From the IMG/VR virus record IMGVR_UViG_3300043775_000330, positions 1-30,525 of that record: a stretch of 30,525 nt of DNA, one strand, 5' to 3'. Positions 1-7,141 of the stretch are shown here, piece by piece. Every line of letters starts with the position of its first letter. Positions within the stretch are counted from its first letter, which is position 1. The notes beneath the pieces are model-generated. The model was given only the letters and a program-made list of their open reading frames with translations. It was not told the DNA's origin and did no database searches. Position numbers and translations under genes: made by a program. The stretch comes from a virus.

Positions 1-127
1 CTCCATCAATTGTAGTGTCAGTCTTAACATCTAATGTAATTCTGTTACCTTTCTCGATTGAGTCAGTGATCGCCTTAACATTGTCAGAATAAGTTTTTAC
101 TAATGCCTCTTTCAAAGTCTTAGCTCC
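1..127. repeat. Terminal direct repeat, left copy (circular assembly overlap)
   Basis: Bases 1-127 are identical to 30399-30525. The repeat lies inside one open reading frame (the major capsid gene), and that frame stays open across the join. Exactly 127 bp is a common maximum k-mer length in short-read assemblers, so this is best read as the overlap of a circular contig and not a biological terminal repeat. It indicates a complete, circular or circularly permuted molecule of 30,398 bp. Confidence 0.95.
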
Positions 128-355
128 TTGAGTCTTAGGTGCATCAACTGCCTTTTCAGACATTGCCTCAATACGACCTTCCATTTTTGCAATAGCTTTC
201 TCCATTTCAGAGTTCTTAACTTCGATAGACTTGAAGTTGTCAAGCTCGCTTTTTAATTGAGCAACCTCATCCTTTGTTGGAACTGTTGCCATTTTTTCAG
301 AGAACAAACCGTTGATCTTTTCAACAACTTGCTCCGGTGTTAAATTGTTTTCCAT
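1..355 (-). CDS. Major capsid protein, N-terminal part (continues at the right end of the window)
   Basis: The ATG at 355-353 opens a frame that stays open to base 1 and continues in frame at 30398 after circular closure, giving a 404-residue protein ending at 29539. Residues 1 to about 80 (starting MENNLTPEQVVEKI) are charged, helical and probably coiled-coil, with Glu/Lys-rich heptads. In HK97-type major capsid proteins such a segment is the delta or scaffolding domain, which guides prohead assembly and is removed by the prohead protease. That protease is encoded immediately upstream (375-1253), which fits. An A-rich stretch (AAAACAAA) precedes the start, typical of Bacteroidota translation starts. 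Only the N-terminal part is in this segment; the capsid fold is at 29539-30525. Confidence 0.93.
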   Translation of the reverse strand, partial: MENNLTPEQVVEKINGLFSEKMATVPTKDEVAQLKSELDNFKSIEVKNSEMEKAIAKMEGRIEAMSEKAVDAPKTQGAKTLKEALVKTYSDNVKAITDSIEKGNRITLDVKTDTTIDG

Positions 356-374
356 TTTGTTTTAAATTAAAAAA

Positions 375-1253
375 TTAAAGTTTACTAATTACCTCACTCC
401 AATCAAATGCTTTTTGCTCCGGCTCATACAGTTTAACAGAATGGCTTTCCGGTTCTGTTTGTGCGAGTAAAGTCAATTGACTTGACAGGAAGTTGGCTTT
501 CATTTCGAGTTCAAACAAACGCTCATCTGAGCCCTTTCCATTTGCTAAGGCTTTGATTACTGTTTGTAAATCATCTGAAATCTTATCTATGTATGTTTTT
601 TTAGTTTCGCTTTTCATGATGTCAACCACATTAGTTAACTCATTTGCTCCAAAGGTAACAGCAGATCCCTCCCAAAGTTTAACCTCTTGGAGTAGTGTGA
701 AACCACCTAATGGATTAGAACTATCCTTTACGAATTTAGTCTTATCAGATACCCTTTGGAATCCTACTGAATGCTCTTTAATGATACCCTCTTGATAATC
801 TCTCCATGCATCCTCTCCCATTGTTGAGGTGCCTAATCTACCCACAGCAAAGAGTCCATTGTCATCTTCCTGTAACTTACTGAATACTCCGATCTGTTTC
901 TCCCAGTCATGATGCCTTAGAAATGCAATCTTACGATTTGATGCAGCCTGTGGCCCCCTCTCTTGGATGGATTTTTTAAATGCACCCTTTTGGATCACAT
1001 CATTATCAGAGTCTACATTACCAAACTTTGCCAAATAAACAGCAACTTCCCTCTTGGAGGAGTCCATGTCTTTAATTTCAAAGCCGCTTTTTATCTCATA
1101 TTTACTCATACTCTTTGTGTTATCGGTCCATGCTGTTGAACATATTGCAAAACGTTGATCACTGTCATACTCACTGTTCATGCTCTCATCACTCATGCAA
1201 CGTCCAATGAACTGCTCCTCATTCTCATCTCCTGTTGGCTTAGGTATTGGCAT
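375..1253 (-). CDS. HK97-family prohead protease
   Basis: A 292-residue protein that processes the capsid precursor during prohead maturation. The catalytic pair expected of the HK97 gp4/S21-like (assemblin fold) family is visible: His114/His115 in FLRHHD, and Ser162 in the EHSVGF motif, preceded by the usual strand-rich segment with DVIQKGAF (about 85-92). The first 45 residues, starting MPIPKP with a CMSD and an FAICSTAW segment, form a small extra domain that I recall from head-module proteins of many Bacteroidota phages; its role is unknown to me. The start overlaps the portal stop by 14 nt, and the gene sits between portal and major capsid protein, the classical order. The C-terminal 70 residues are helical and may be trimmed by self-cleavage. 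Confidence 0.93.
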   Translation of the reverse strand: MPIPKPTGDENEEQFIGRCMSDESMNSEYDSDQRFAICSTAWTDNTKSMSKYEIKSGFEIKDMDSSKREVAVYLAKFGNVDSDNDVIQKGAFKKSIQERGPQAASNRKIAFLRHHDWEKQIGVFSKLQEDDNGLFAVGRLGTSTMGEDAWRDYQEGIIKEHSVGFQRVSDKTKFVKDSSNPLGGFTLLQEVKLWEGSAVTFGANELTNVVDIMKSETKKTYIDKISDDLQTVIKALANGKGSDERLFELEMKANFLSSQLTLLAQTEPESHSVKLYEPEQKAFDWSEVISKL

Positions 1254-2664
1254 TTTGTATTGGATTAGTTATCATTGAATTTGCTGTTACAGGATCATAT
1301 CCATAGTAGTTAACCAATGTATTGATAGCTGTTTGTCTATCCATCTGGCCACCACTCACTGCATTATTAAGCGAGATGATACCATCCAAACCACCGACTG
1401 TTCCTTTGAGATTAGTCTGAGCCTGTGCCAATGCAGCTGCCTGAGCCTCTGTTCTATCTTGTTTCTGTAACTCAATATCGAACTCCTCTGCATATTGCTG
1501 TTGAGTGATCACTCCATCTCTAAGCATAACTGACCATGTATCTACTTTTGTTTTCTCTGCCTGAGCTTTTACCTGCTCATCATCTTGAAGTATTGGCAGA
1601 TGTTGGAAGTTAGCCTGTAGATAGTACTCACCTTGCAATCCCCATTGAGCTATCATTGAATCATACATCTGTTGAGTCTCTGGAATGATTGTATCAGTGT
1701 AAGCCATACGAATTGAATCCCTCACATTGCTGAATGTCGCACCCTTCTCACTTGAAAATAGGTTGTAATTCAATCCAAATGCATCAATGATTGCCAGCTT
1801 ATCCTCTGTTAACTCCTCAAATAACATGAGGTCTCTTGTTGGATAAGACATTGGCTGCCAGTTCACATTGGACTCAGTAATTATTAACTCATCTTTTTGT
1901 CTACGATACCAGTCTTTTTGTATTTTTTGTCTCTCCTCTGGAGTCATTGGAATAGCTCCTCCCATGTCATTACTCTGAGCTGATAAGATACCAATGGCTC
2001 CTAAGTTCTCAAGTAATACATTACGCTTATTATAGCTGGCCATGATGTTTGACAATGGTAATCTGAGTGAGTCAATGCGAGATATTGGTCTGACAATGTT
2101 CATACCATCTGCAGTTGTCAAATAGATTGAATCCTCTAATTGAATTGTCTCTTTGGAACCATCATCATAAGTGAATACAAACGAGTCAATGAGGTCATTG
2201 ATCTCCATTTGCTTTAATTTCTTACCACTTAGATTAATTTTTATCTTGTTGTTTGGTAGTGTTATAATCAAATTACGCTGTCCAAAGGACCTTACAGGGC
2301 AGTAAGCAACCACATTCGAGTACAAAGCATCCTGTACACTCATTGAATAGACTACATCTGACCATGATTGCACTCCATTAGGCTTAGTAATTAGGTCATT
2401 AATCCAGTGATCAGTGATTAAGTTACCATCCTTATCAAATAATGTTGGAACATTAGAGCTCATCATAGTGGCTCTCTTGTTAATAACTGATCTTAACTCT
2501 GGTATATCAATGAATAACCTCCATGCATCCCCAGTATCAAGCCACACAGCCTCTTTTTTACCCCATATCTGCACTGCAGGTGGGAATATTTGACGTGTCA
2601 AGTTACGATACCTATCTGTATTAGCGTAATTATCAACGAACGCACTAAGGAAATTGAATGCCAT
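1240..2664 (-). CDS. Phage portal protein (HK97-like)
   Basis: A 474-residue protein between the terminase and prohead protease genes. The dodecameric portal is the head vertex through which DNA is pumped. Features of HK97/SPP1-type portals are visible: an early helix-rich segment (DIPELRSVINKRATMM, about 53-68), a central strand-rich wing with DSIYLTTADGMN, the SPLS-like RLPLSNIMASYNKRNVLLENLGAIGIL segment (about 200-228, two pieces), then the stem/crown region with ERQKIQKDWYRR and a DAFGLNYNLFS motif. The C-terminus is Gln/Ala-rich (about 400-440), as is usual. The start ATG at 2664 is 8 to 10 nt from the likely transcription start of the candidate promoter at 2680-2706, so the portal may also have its own transcript. 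Confidence 0.9.
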   Translation of the reverse strand: MAFNFLSAFVDNYANTDRYRNLTRQIFPPAVQIWGKKEAVWLDTGDAWRLFIDIPELRSVINKRATMMSSNVPTLFDKDGNLITDHWINDLITKPNGVQSWSDVVYSMSVQDALYSNVVAYCPVRSFGQRNLIITLPNNKIKINLSGKKLKQMEINDLIDSFVFTYDDGSKETIQLEDSIYLTTADGMNIVRPISRIDSLRLPLSNIMASYNKRNVLLENLGAIGILSAQSNDMGGAIPMTPEERQKIQKDWYRRQKDELIITESNVNWQPMSYPTRDLMLFEELTEDKLAIIDAFGLNYNLFSSEKGATFSNVRDSIRMAYTDTIIPETQQMYDSMIAQWGLQGEYYLQANFQHLPILQDDEQVKAQAEKTKVDTWSVMLRDGVITQQQYAEEFDIELQKQDRTEAQAAALAQAQTNLKGTVGGLDGIISLNNAVSGGQMDRQTAINTLVNYYGYDPVTANSMITNPIQNANT

Positions 2665-2679
2665 TCAATATTGTTTTGG

Positions 2680-2706
2680 CAAATGTAATCATTATTTTAA
2701 TACAAA
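2680..2706 (-). promoter_or_regulatory. Candidate Bacteroidota promoter in front of the portal gene
   Basis: On the minus strand TACATTTG (2687-2680) matches the -7 consensus TAnnTTTG, and TTTG (2706-2703) could serve as the -33 element. The spacer is 15 nt, shorter than the usual 17-23, so the match is weaker than at 7716, 12255 and 15252. It lies in the 56-nt gap between terL and portal, one of the few gaps in the head module. The predicted transcript would have a leader of only about 8 nt. Confidence 0.4.
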
Positions 2707-2720
2707 AAAGGGGGTTTAAA

Positions 2721-4094
2721 TTATGCCAGCTGTCTGAACATAGATTGAGCGAAGATTGATAAACCTGCCAGGCAATCCGGTGCATCATCATTCTTATTCT
2801 TACCTTCCTTGCTGAAATGGAGCACATTCTGGATAAACAGCTCACATTCTGGGGTGCCATTGTTAACGAATGTAATCCTTTGCTGGATCCAAACAGATTG
2901 CATGATGATACGTGTTATCTTATTCACTGAGTTATGGACTGGCAGTATCCTGCTGTTGGTCATCTTTTGCAATCCCCTTGCAAACATAGCCCCCATACTA
3001 TTGGACTCTACCCTGCAATAGGTGACATTCCACTCATTGAGCTTGTTGGCAATCAATGGCATGGTGATATCAGTATTGGACTTGTTGAATACATAATCAA
3101 CCAAATAGAACTCATTGCCTGCCACTGCCAAAATAGCGAATGCAGTGAAGTCAGCCCCAGCATCTGCCACATCACAGTAAGCAATGCACCCCTGGACCTT
3201 ATCTTTGATGCTGTTGAACTCAGTTAATGGAATAGTTTTGAGGTCATTGAACAACCTACCTTGAATATCAACAGGTGATTGCATATATTCAGCCTCCCAG
3301 ATACTTGGCTCAGTACGTTTTTTCTTATCCATGTACTCATCTGTTGTCATCACTGACTCACAAAATGAGCGACCATCTATCAATGCAGGGATAACTATTG
3401 ACTTATCATACATCCCATCATTCATTTGCCTACCTATCACATCATTCAAACTCCATCGAGTACCTATGTCAATCCTCTTGCATCCACTCTCAAAACGGCT
3501 GTCATGTGTTGCCTCCTTCCATTGGATGATGCGTTCATTCTGAGTGTCTGACAATGCCTGTTCTAATCCTGTGTAAAGGTCATCGGTAACTGCAATGTTA
3601 TCTGCTCCAAATCCTATGATAGTACCTCCCACCCCTGCACCAAAGTAACTGACTTGCTTGGCAGAGTTAGTGTTCCATCCTTGAAGGTTTGCCTTATCCT
3701 CACTCAGTTGAACGTTAGGGAATACCTGTTTGAACTTATCACTCTTCACAATATTACGCACATCATAAGAGAATTTCAGATATAGTGTTGCCGTGCATGC
3801 GTTACGCATTACTGACTTTGCAGGGTTCCTGCCAATGGTCCATGCACAAAACAATGAACTGACATAGGACTTTCCTGCCCTTGGAGGCATGGATACACTT
3901 AATGATCTAATCTTATTATCTTCTATCTCTTGGAATGACTCTGCGACACTGTGTAGAAATAACCTACTTTCAAAGAATGCCTGGTCATAGTAGAGGCAAA
4001 ACTCCCAAAACTCCCGGCGGCAAAGTTCGAGGCGTAATATCTGTAGTATTGCGTTTTGCTTATCATTCACCTTTGAGGAGTTGTCTGATATCAT
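2721..4094 (-). CDS. terL: Terminase large subunit (ATPase-nuclease)
   Basis: The 457-residue motor that cuts concatemeric DNA and pumps it into the prohead. ATPase motifs: Walker A PPRAGKS (70-76) and Walker B IAVTDD (167-172), with DIGTRWS (about 209-215) as a likely coupling motif. RNase H-like nuclease motifs: Asp308 in YCDVAD, Glu363 in RVESNS and the acidic NDDAPDCLAGL segment near 437-447, all spaced as in phage terminases. The start overlaps the TerS gene by 32 nt, suggesting translational coupling. The last 56 nt before the portal gene are untranslated. Confidence 0.95.
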   Translation of the reverse strand: MISDNSSKVNDKQNAILQILRLELCRREFWEFCLYYDQAFFESRLFLHSVAESFQEIEDNKIRSLSVSMPPRAGKSYVSSLFCAWTIGRNPAKSVMRNACTATLYLKFSYDVRNIVKSDKFKQVFPNVQLSEDKANLQGWNTNSAKQVSYFGAGVGGTIIGFGADNIAVTDDLYTGLEQALSDTQNERIIQWKEATHDSRFESGCKRIDIGTRWSLNDVIGRQMNDGMYDKSIVIPALIDGRSFCESVMTTDEYMDKKKRTEPSIWEAEYMQSPVDIQGRLFNDLKTIPLTEFNSIKDKVQGCIAYCDVADAGADFTAFAILAVAGNEFYLVDYVFNKSNTDITMPLIANKLNEWNVTYCRVESNSMGAMFARGLQKMTNSRILPVHNSVNKITRIIMQSVWIQQRITFVNNGTPECELFIQNVLHFSKEGKNKNDDAPDCLAGLSIFAQSMFRQLA

Positions 4095-4410
4095 CGGAGC
4101 TTAATCCAGTGAGATCTACATTGGTTTGAGTTTGTTCCACTTGCTGAATAGGTGCACCATATCCACTATCCATTAGGGCCTTATAGGCATTTGTATCACC
4201 TTCCCTGGCTTTCTTAATGAGTGCCAATGTCATGGCATCCTCTTGACTTACAACTTCATTTTGACCTGTCAATGGATTGGTAATACTCTGCTCCATTTCA
4301 AGCCAATACTTAGCTATTGTACTCCTGTTTTTAGATCCCTTTGGACGTCCATTAGGATTGCCACTTTCCCCTTTTCCCCAACGTGGTTCTATGTCTTTAA
4401 ATCCTGCCAT
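4063..4410 (-). CDS. terS: Probable terminase small subunit (DUF5681-like)
   Basis: A 115-residue protein directly upstream of, and overlapping, terL. The N-terminal segment WGKGESGNPNGRPKGSKN (about 11-28) is the Gly/Asn/Arg-rich motif of DUF5681-type proteins, which in Bacteroidota phages usually occupy the small terminase position. The middle (about 55-95) is helical, with AMTLALIKKAREGDTNAYKAL, consistent with an oligomerising DNA-recognition subunit. I infer function from position and this motif; there is no direct sequence proof of DNA binding. A tandem 11-bp repeat lies a few bases upstream of the start and could be a target site. Confidence 0.75.
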   Translation of the reverse strand: MAGFKDIEPRWGKGESGNPNGRPKGSKNRSTIAKYWLEMEQSITNPLTGQNEVVSQEDAMTLALIKKAREGDTNAYKALMDSGYGAPIQQVEQTQTNVDLTGLSSDDIRQLLKGE

Positions 4411-4413
4411 AAT

Positions 4414-4435
4414 ATCGTTGTAAAATCGTTGTAAA
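4414..4435 (+). repeat. Tandem 11-bp direct repeat upstream of terS
   Basis: Two perfect adjacent copies of ATCGTTGTAAA (4414-4424 and 4425-4435) end 25 nt upstream of the TerS start codon on the gene's template side. An 11-bp period places equivalent bases on the same helix face. Possible roles are an operator, or a recognition site for the small terminase (a pac-like site), since such sites often sit in or near terS. Confidence 0.6.
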
Positions 4436-4448
4436 GATACTCAATAAA

Positions 4449-4670
4449 TCAAAACATGTTTGCCATGAGGTAATAAAGACCTATCAATGCCAGTGCAACT
4501 ATCACTCTCATAAGGCTTTCTGTTGCTTTTTTAGGATCATATATCCACTTTTGAATAGTCTCACAGCTCTTCCATGGCATGAATAATAGAACGAACTTAT
4601 CTGCAAAGTATAACAGTGCGAATACTGGCAGGATCATGAGCCCTAATGTTACCTTGATTTTATGCCTCAT
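4449..4670 (-). CDS. Small two-span membrane protein, unknown function
   Basis: A 73-residue protein with two hydrophobic segments, about residues 8-31 (LGLMILPVFALLYFADKFVL) and 55-72 (VIVALALIGLYYLMANMF), joined by a polar loop containing WKSCETIQKWIYDPKKATES. The N-terminus is basic (MRHKIK), so both ends probably face the cytoplasm. It overlaps the preceding gene by 11 nt and is the last gene before terS. The two-span shape is compatible with a second holin or antiholin, or a superinfection-exclusion protein, but it lies about 20 kb of transcript from the main lysis genes, so no role is assigned. Confidence 0.7.
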   Translation of the reverse strand: MRHKIKVTLGLMILPVFALLYFADKFVLLFMPWKSCETIQKWIYDPKKATESLMRVIVALALIGLYYLMANMF

Positions 4671-4848
4671 TGTGTATATTTTTTACTTGATTGTATAATC
4701 TAAACTCTTGTTTCATTCCATTATCCCACACTACATTGATAACAGTGTCAGTGTGATCCACAATGGTGCCCAGTGGCTCATCATTGATGTAAGCTGTTTT
4801 GGTCTCAAAGTTGAATGAGTAAACATTCTTAGTCTCTTTTGAGTTCAT
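4660..4848 (-). CDS. Hypothetical small protein
   Basis: A 62-residue protein without a recognised family. It starts MNSKETKNVYSF and is rich in beta-branched and aromatic residues (YSFNFETKTAYIND, INVVWDNGMKQEFRLY), suggesting a compact all-beta fold. It overlaps both neighbours by 11-20 nt, so the small genes from 5288 to 4449 form a tightly coupled run. No membrane segment or metal-binding motif is visible. Confidence 0.65.
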   Translation of the reverse strand: MNSKETKNVYSFNFETKTAYINDEPLGTIVDHTDTVINVVWDNGMKQEFRLYNQVKNIHNEA

Positions 4849-5014
4849 AGTAATTGTTTATTTCGTTCTTTAATACGTTTATCCTCTTGGCATAGTTCAA
4901 TGCATCAATAGGATTACAAATATAATCAAATCCAATATCTGTTATGACATCCACCAATTTGAGGGCTGTATCCTGGTCCTTGGCTATCTTAATTATCTCA
5001 GATGTATGAATCAT
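4829..5014 (-). CDS. Hypothetical small helical protein
   Basis: A 61-residue protein, apparently all-helical and mixed-charge (starting MIHTSEIIKIAKDQDTALK), ending NEINNYYELKRD. There is no recognised family. Overlaps of 17 and 20 nt with its neighbours support it being real and translationally coupled. It may be a small host-takeover protein, but nothing in the sequence proves that. Confidence 0.6.
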   Translation of the reverse strand: MIHTSEIIKIAKDQDTALKLVDVITDIGFDYICNPIDALNYAKRINVLKNEINNYYELKRD

Positions 5015-5288
5015 TTATTATCTTATTTCTGACTAAAAAATTATGTTTCATTGAGTTACTCATTGATCTTTTGAACATTCTATATTCGTACACTTTCCCA
5101 TCCTTTGTCTCATGTGTTACCTTGAATAGGTTGATGTTGTCGCAGAACCAACGAATCTCATATCTATTGAGCTCCTGACATCTCAGATACCTATCTTTGA
5201 ATAGTATAGAATACAGCCGCCCAAATGTTTCATTACTTACAGTAACAGCAAATGGTTTCTGTTTTCTATGCAGGTCAATGATTAACAC
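4998..5288 (-). CDS. Hypothetical protein, GTG start
   Basis: A 96-residue protein that begins with GTG (5288-5286); no ATG lies near the 5' end of the frame. It is rich in Arg, Lys, Tyr and Phe (for example YEIRWFCDNINLF and VYEYRMFKRSMSNSMKHN). The basic, aromatic composition could suit nucleic-acid binding. It is the first gene downstream of the GC-rich inverted repeat region 5319-5425, so it and the genes after it may be controlled there. No family is recognised. Confidence 0.55.
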   Translation of the reverse strand: MLIIDLHRKQKPFAVTVSNETFGRLYSILFKDRYLRCQELNRYEIRWFCDNINLFKVTHETKDGKVYEYRMFKRSMSNSMKHNFLVRNKIINDSYI

Positions 5289-5318
5289 TTGGCTAAGGTA
5301 ATTAAAGTTATCAACATG

Positions 5319-5425
5319 ACAAAGGGGAGCTGTTATACTCCCCCTTGTGGCTTACCAGAGCCGAATGTGATCCCCCTTGTGTGCATATTCATTACTTCCC
5401 AGGTTTCTGATCTGAACAAGGGGGG
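5319..5425. promoter_or_regulatory. Intergenic region with four ACAAGGGGG-type repeats (operator array or structured RNA)
   Basis: There are four copies of an ACAAGGGG core. Plus-strand copies are at 5319-5329 (ACAAAGGGGAG) and 5416-5425 (ACAAGGGGGG); minus-strand copies are at 5348-5338 and 5380-5371. The first two form a hairpin with an 11-bp stem (one G-T pair in one strand's RNA) and an 8-nt loop at 5330-5337. The other two form a second inverted pair 35 nt apart. The minus-strand copies are spaced 32 bp, about three helical turns. No T-run follows the hairpin on the minus strand, so it is not a standard terminator. The gap lies just downstream of the small HTH gene (5521-5739), an obvious candidate binder. 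The rest of 5289-5440 shows no convincing gene. Confidence 0.55.
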
Positions 5426-5440
5426 TGGTTTTGCCGAACC

Positions 5441-5524
5441 TCAGTTATTAATCTTATCAAGTATTGATTGAGGAGTCTTATACTCCCATCCATACTTATT
5501 GTATATCTGTATTAAGTAGTTCAT
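5441..5524 (-). CDS. Possible 27-residue protein
   Basis: The ATG at 5524-5522 overlaps the TGA of the HTH gene as ATGA, the coupling seen repeatedly in this genome, and the frame ends at TGA 5443-5441. The product starts MNYLIQIYNKYGWEYKTPQ and is amphipathic with several aromatics. No family is recognised. The start overlap is the only support, so it may be spurious. Confidence 0.4.
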   Translation of the reverse strand: MNYLIQIYNKYGWEYKTPQSILDKINN

Positions 5525-5739
5525 TTCTTTACTAAGTATTTGAATGCATTATCATAGAACGAACCTCTCACCTCATTGCCATTCATGAACCTGTACAGTG
5601 TAGCTGCATTGACGTTCATATCCTCTGCCATGTGAATTAGTTTATATCTGTATGACAGTTGATCAGTTAGTTCTCTCCTGAGCCACTCAGAGAATGACTC
5701 ATCGAGATTGAGATATACTGTCTTAGAACGGTAAGTCAT
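5521..5739 (-). CDS. Small helix-turn-helix DNA-binding protein (putative regulator)
   Basis: With the start at ATG 5739 the product is 72 residues. A longer frame to 5847 is open, but it would overlap the SSB-like gene by 125 nt and adds an unconvincing N-terminus, so MTYRSKTVYLNLDE or the nearby ATG at 5748 is preferred. Residues about 36-60 (LIHMAEDMNVNAATLYRFMNGNEV) have the Cro/XRE-type spacing: helix, turn around Val-Asn, recognition helix with Thr-Leu-Tyr-Arg. At this size it resembles Cro-like repressors. It overlaps the SSB-like stop by 17 nt. The inverted GC-rich repeats just downstream (5319-5425) are plausible operators. There is no lysogeny module, so a timing or copy-control role is more likely than an immunity repressor. 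Confidence 0.6.
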   Translation of the reverse strand: MTYRSKTVYLNLDESFSEWLRRELTDQLSYRYKLIHMAEDMNVNAATLYRFMNGNEVRGSFYDNAFKYLVKK

Positions 5740-6058
5740 CTGGCTCATCTGTTGGTTGTACACTTGTAGATGCCGGATCAATGAACTCCTTATCATGTGT
5801 AACTTTCCACACGTCCAAAGTGTTGTAATAACGTCCATTGAACTCACGTCCTCTTAGGTTGAATGATACATCAACAACTTGAGACTTTCTTAATGGAGCA
5901 ACAGCATCCATCTTATCATTGACTGCCTGGAATAAGATATCCTGTGGATACTTAGAGTCAAGTGTTGTGATTACAAATTCTCTCACTGAGAATCTATCTG
6001 AGATCACTTTGACCTCATTGATGAGCTTAACGGCTCCTTTGATTGTTAAATCTGACAT
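5723..6058 (-). CDS. Single-stranded DNA-binding protein-like (DUF3127 family)
   Basis: A 111-residue protein with the DUF3127/OB-fold pattern: RFSVREFVITT (about 22-32), KYPQDILFQ (about 36-44), then a basic VVDVSFNLRGREFNGRYYNTLDVWKV stretch given here as two parts of one beta region (about 61-86). The C-terminus ends DEPDDLPF, the acidic tip used by bacterial SSBs to recruit replication and repair enzymes. It lies downstream of the ERF and exonuclease genes, as expected for a recombination and replication module. Binding of ssDNA is inferred from the family resemblance and the tail; DUF3127 itself is poorly characterised. Confidence 0.8.
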   Translation of the reverse strand: MSDLTIKGAVKLINEVKVISDRFSVREFVITTLDSKYPQDILFQAVNDKMDAVAPLRKSQVVDVSFNLRGREFNGRYYNTLDVWKVTHDKEFIDPASTSVQPTDEPDDLPF

Positions 6059-6089
6059 TGTTTGTATTTTGTTTTAAATTGTTAATAAA

Positions 6090-6302
6090 TTAATCTACTC
6101 TCTCCGGGAAGTACACTGGATCAGATGTTACATGTATAATCTCTTGCACAACCAAATTGGCGTAATGTGTAGCCAATTCAAAATCTGGTTTGTATTGAGC
6201 CTCATCATCATAAGAGTTTCTGATGTCTGCCATCCTTGATGGGTTTGTTAAAAAAGCAGCTACTAATGTAGTGACTAACTTTGCTTTGTCTTTTTGTGTC
6301 AT
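6090..6302 (-). CDS. Hypothetical protein
   Basis: A 70-residue, mostly helical protein (starting MTQKDKAKLVTTLVAAFLTN). No family is recognised. It sits between the exonuclease and SSB-like genes with short A-rich gaps and shares with the next gene a size and composition typical of small accessory replication proteins. No catalytic or metal-binding motif is visible. Confidence 0.65.
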   Translation of the reverse strand: MTQKDKAKLVTTLVAAFLTNPSRMADIRNSYDDEAQYKPDFELATHYANLVVQEIIHVTSDPVYFPERVD

Positions 6303-6320
6303 TTTGTTTTGGGTTTTAAA

Positions 6321-6515
6321 TTATAAATATCTCTCTTTAAATTTAGCAGACTGAATAAATGTTCTATCTGTTAATGCCTTAGCATAATCATGTGACATCT
6401 GTGCTATCAATGCATGTGGATGATCTGCATCCGGTGCCAGTCCATTGCCAATACTTGACAATAAACCATTCATTGCCATTAACATGGCCTGCTGGTAAAA
6501 TTCTTCTTTTTCCAT
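6321..6515 (-). CDS. Hypothetical protein
   Basis: A 64-residue, mainly helical protein (starting MEKEEFYQQAMLMAMNGLL) containing a DADHPHALIAQMSHDYA segment with three histidines. I recognise no family. It is only 2 nt from the stop-start junction with the exonuclease gene, so it is probably co-translated with it. The length and Met/Ala richness suggest a helical-bundle accessory protein. Confidence 0.65.
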   Translation of the reverse strand: MEKEEFYQQAMLMAMNGLLSSIGNGLAPDADHPHALIAQMSHDYAKALTDRTFIQSAKFKERYL

Positions 6516-6517
6516 GG

Positions 6518-7141
6518 TTATTTGTTGTTTAATTCGTTTACATACTTAGAATAATACTCATTACAGTAAATGAGTTTCTCCCTTATCAAGTCCTCAATCT
6601 CCTCATCACGTTCATATCTGAGCACAGTTACTCTATGATGCATTGGAATGTGATCTACTCGATGGATGGATAAGTTATCCCATTCATTGAGTAAGTCATC
6701 TGGAGTAGTGTACATGGTATAGACTAACTCAAAGGCAGGTCTATCATAAAGCCACATGTATGCTCTACCTTGCCACTCATAGTCTGAGTTCTCACCTTCG
6801 GATGGTGTTGCCGGGAAGGTATCCAATGACCAGGAGCTCTTGATGTCAATGATGAGGTCATCTGTTATAATGTCACAGCATCCAGACATGTACTCATTCT
6901 CTACTCTGACAGTGTTCTTAACATACTTATTTGTAAATCTCACATCATTGAGTAACTTGATACCCACATGCTCCCAATCAGTACCCTTGATCATGGGCTT
7001 AGTCTTTATCTCTGTAGTGTATCCGTAAAAGTCCTGCTTAGCAATTTTTCTAATCTCACTCTTTGCAGTCTCAGACAATGGATCTGACTTACTCCTTGAG
7101 TTGGTCATGAGCTTACCTAATTGTGATGGTCTCCATTTCAT
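6518..7141 (-). CDS. PD-(D/E)XK exonuclease (YqaJ/lambda-exo-like)
   Basis: A 207-residue predicted nuclease. The PD-(D/E)XK core is visible: Glu57 in DWEHVG, Asp90 in GCCDII, Asp99-x-Lys101 in LIIDIKSS, and the downstream Gln124 in EWQGRAYMWL that typifies YqaJ/Cas4/lambda exonuclease relatives. It overlaps the ERF gene through ATGA (start 7141, ERF stop 7138), the usual pairing of a 5'-3' exonuclease with an annealing protein. The two probably make recombinogenic 3' overhangs and anneal them, producing concatemers for packaging. The product is slightly shorter than lambda Exo (226 residues). Confidence 0.85.
   Translation of the reverse strand: MKWRPSQLGKLMTNSRSKSDPLSETAKSEIRKIAKQDFYGYTTEIKTKPMIKGTDWEHVGIKLLNDVRFTNKYVKNTVRVENEYMSGCCDIITDDLIIDIKSSWSLDTFPATPSEGENSDYEWQGRAYMWLYDRPAFELVYTMYTTPDDLLNEWDNLSIHRVDHIPMHHRVTVLRYERDEEIEDLIREKLIYCNEYYSKYVNELNNK

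Noticed and set aside
1-127. True biological direct terminal repeats
   Set aside because: The repeat lies within an uninterrupted capsid gene and has a length equal to a common assembler k-mer, so it is better explained as contig overlap.
493-795. Plus-strand frame of 100 codons and the other plus-strand frames over coding regions
   Set aside because: They lie opposite well-supported minus-strand genes, have no family-like motifs or suitable leaders, and no plus-strand transcription unit is evident anywhere.
2645-2860. Minus-strand frame of 71 codons overlapping the ends of terL and portal
   Set aside because: It lies across the 3' end of terL in another frame, has atypical composition, and both flanking genes are certain.
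5289-5471. Plus-strand frame of 60 codons in the gap next to the HTH gene
   Set aside because: It would be the only plus-strand gene and covers the GC-rich inverted repeats, which explain the sequence better.
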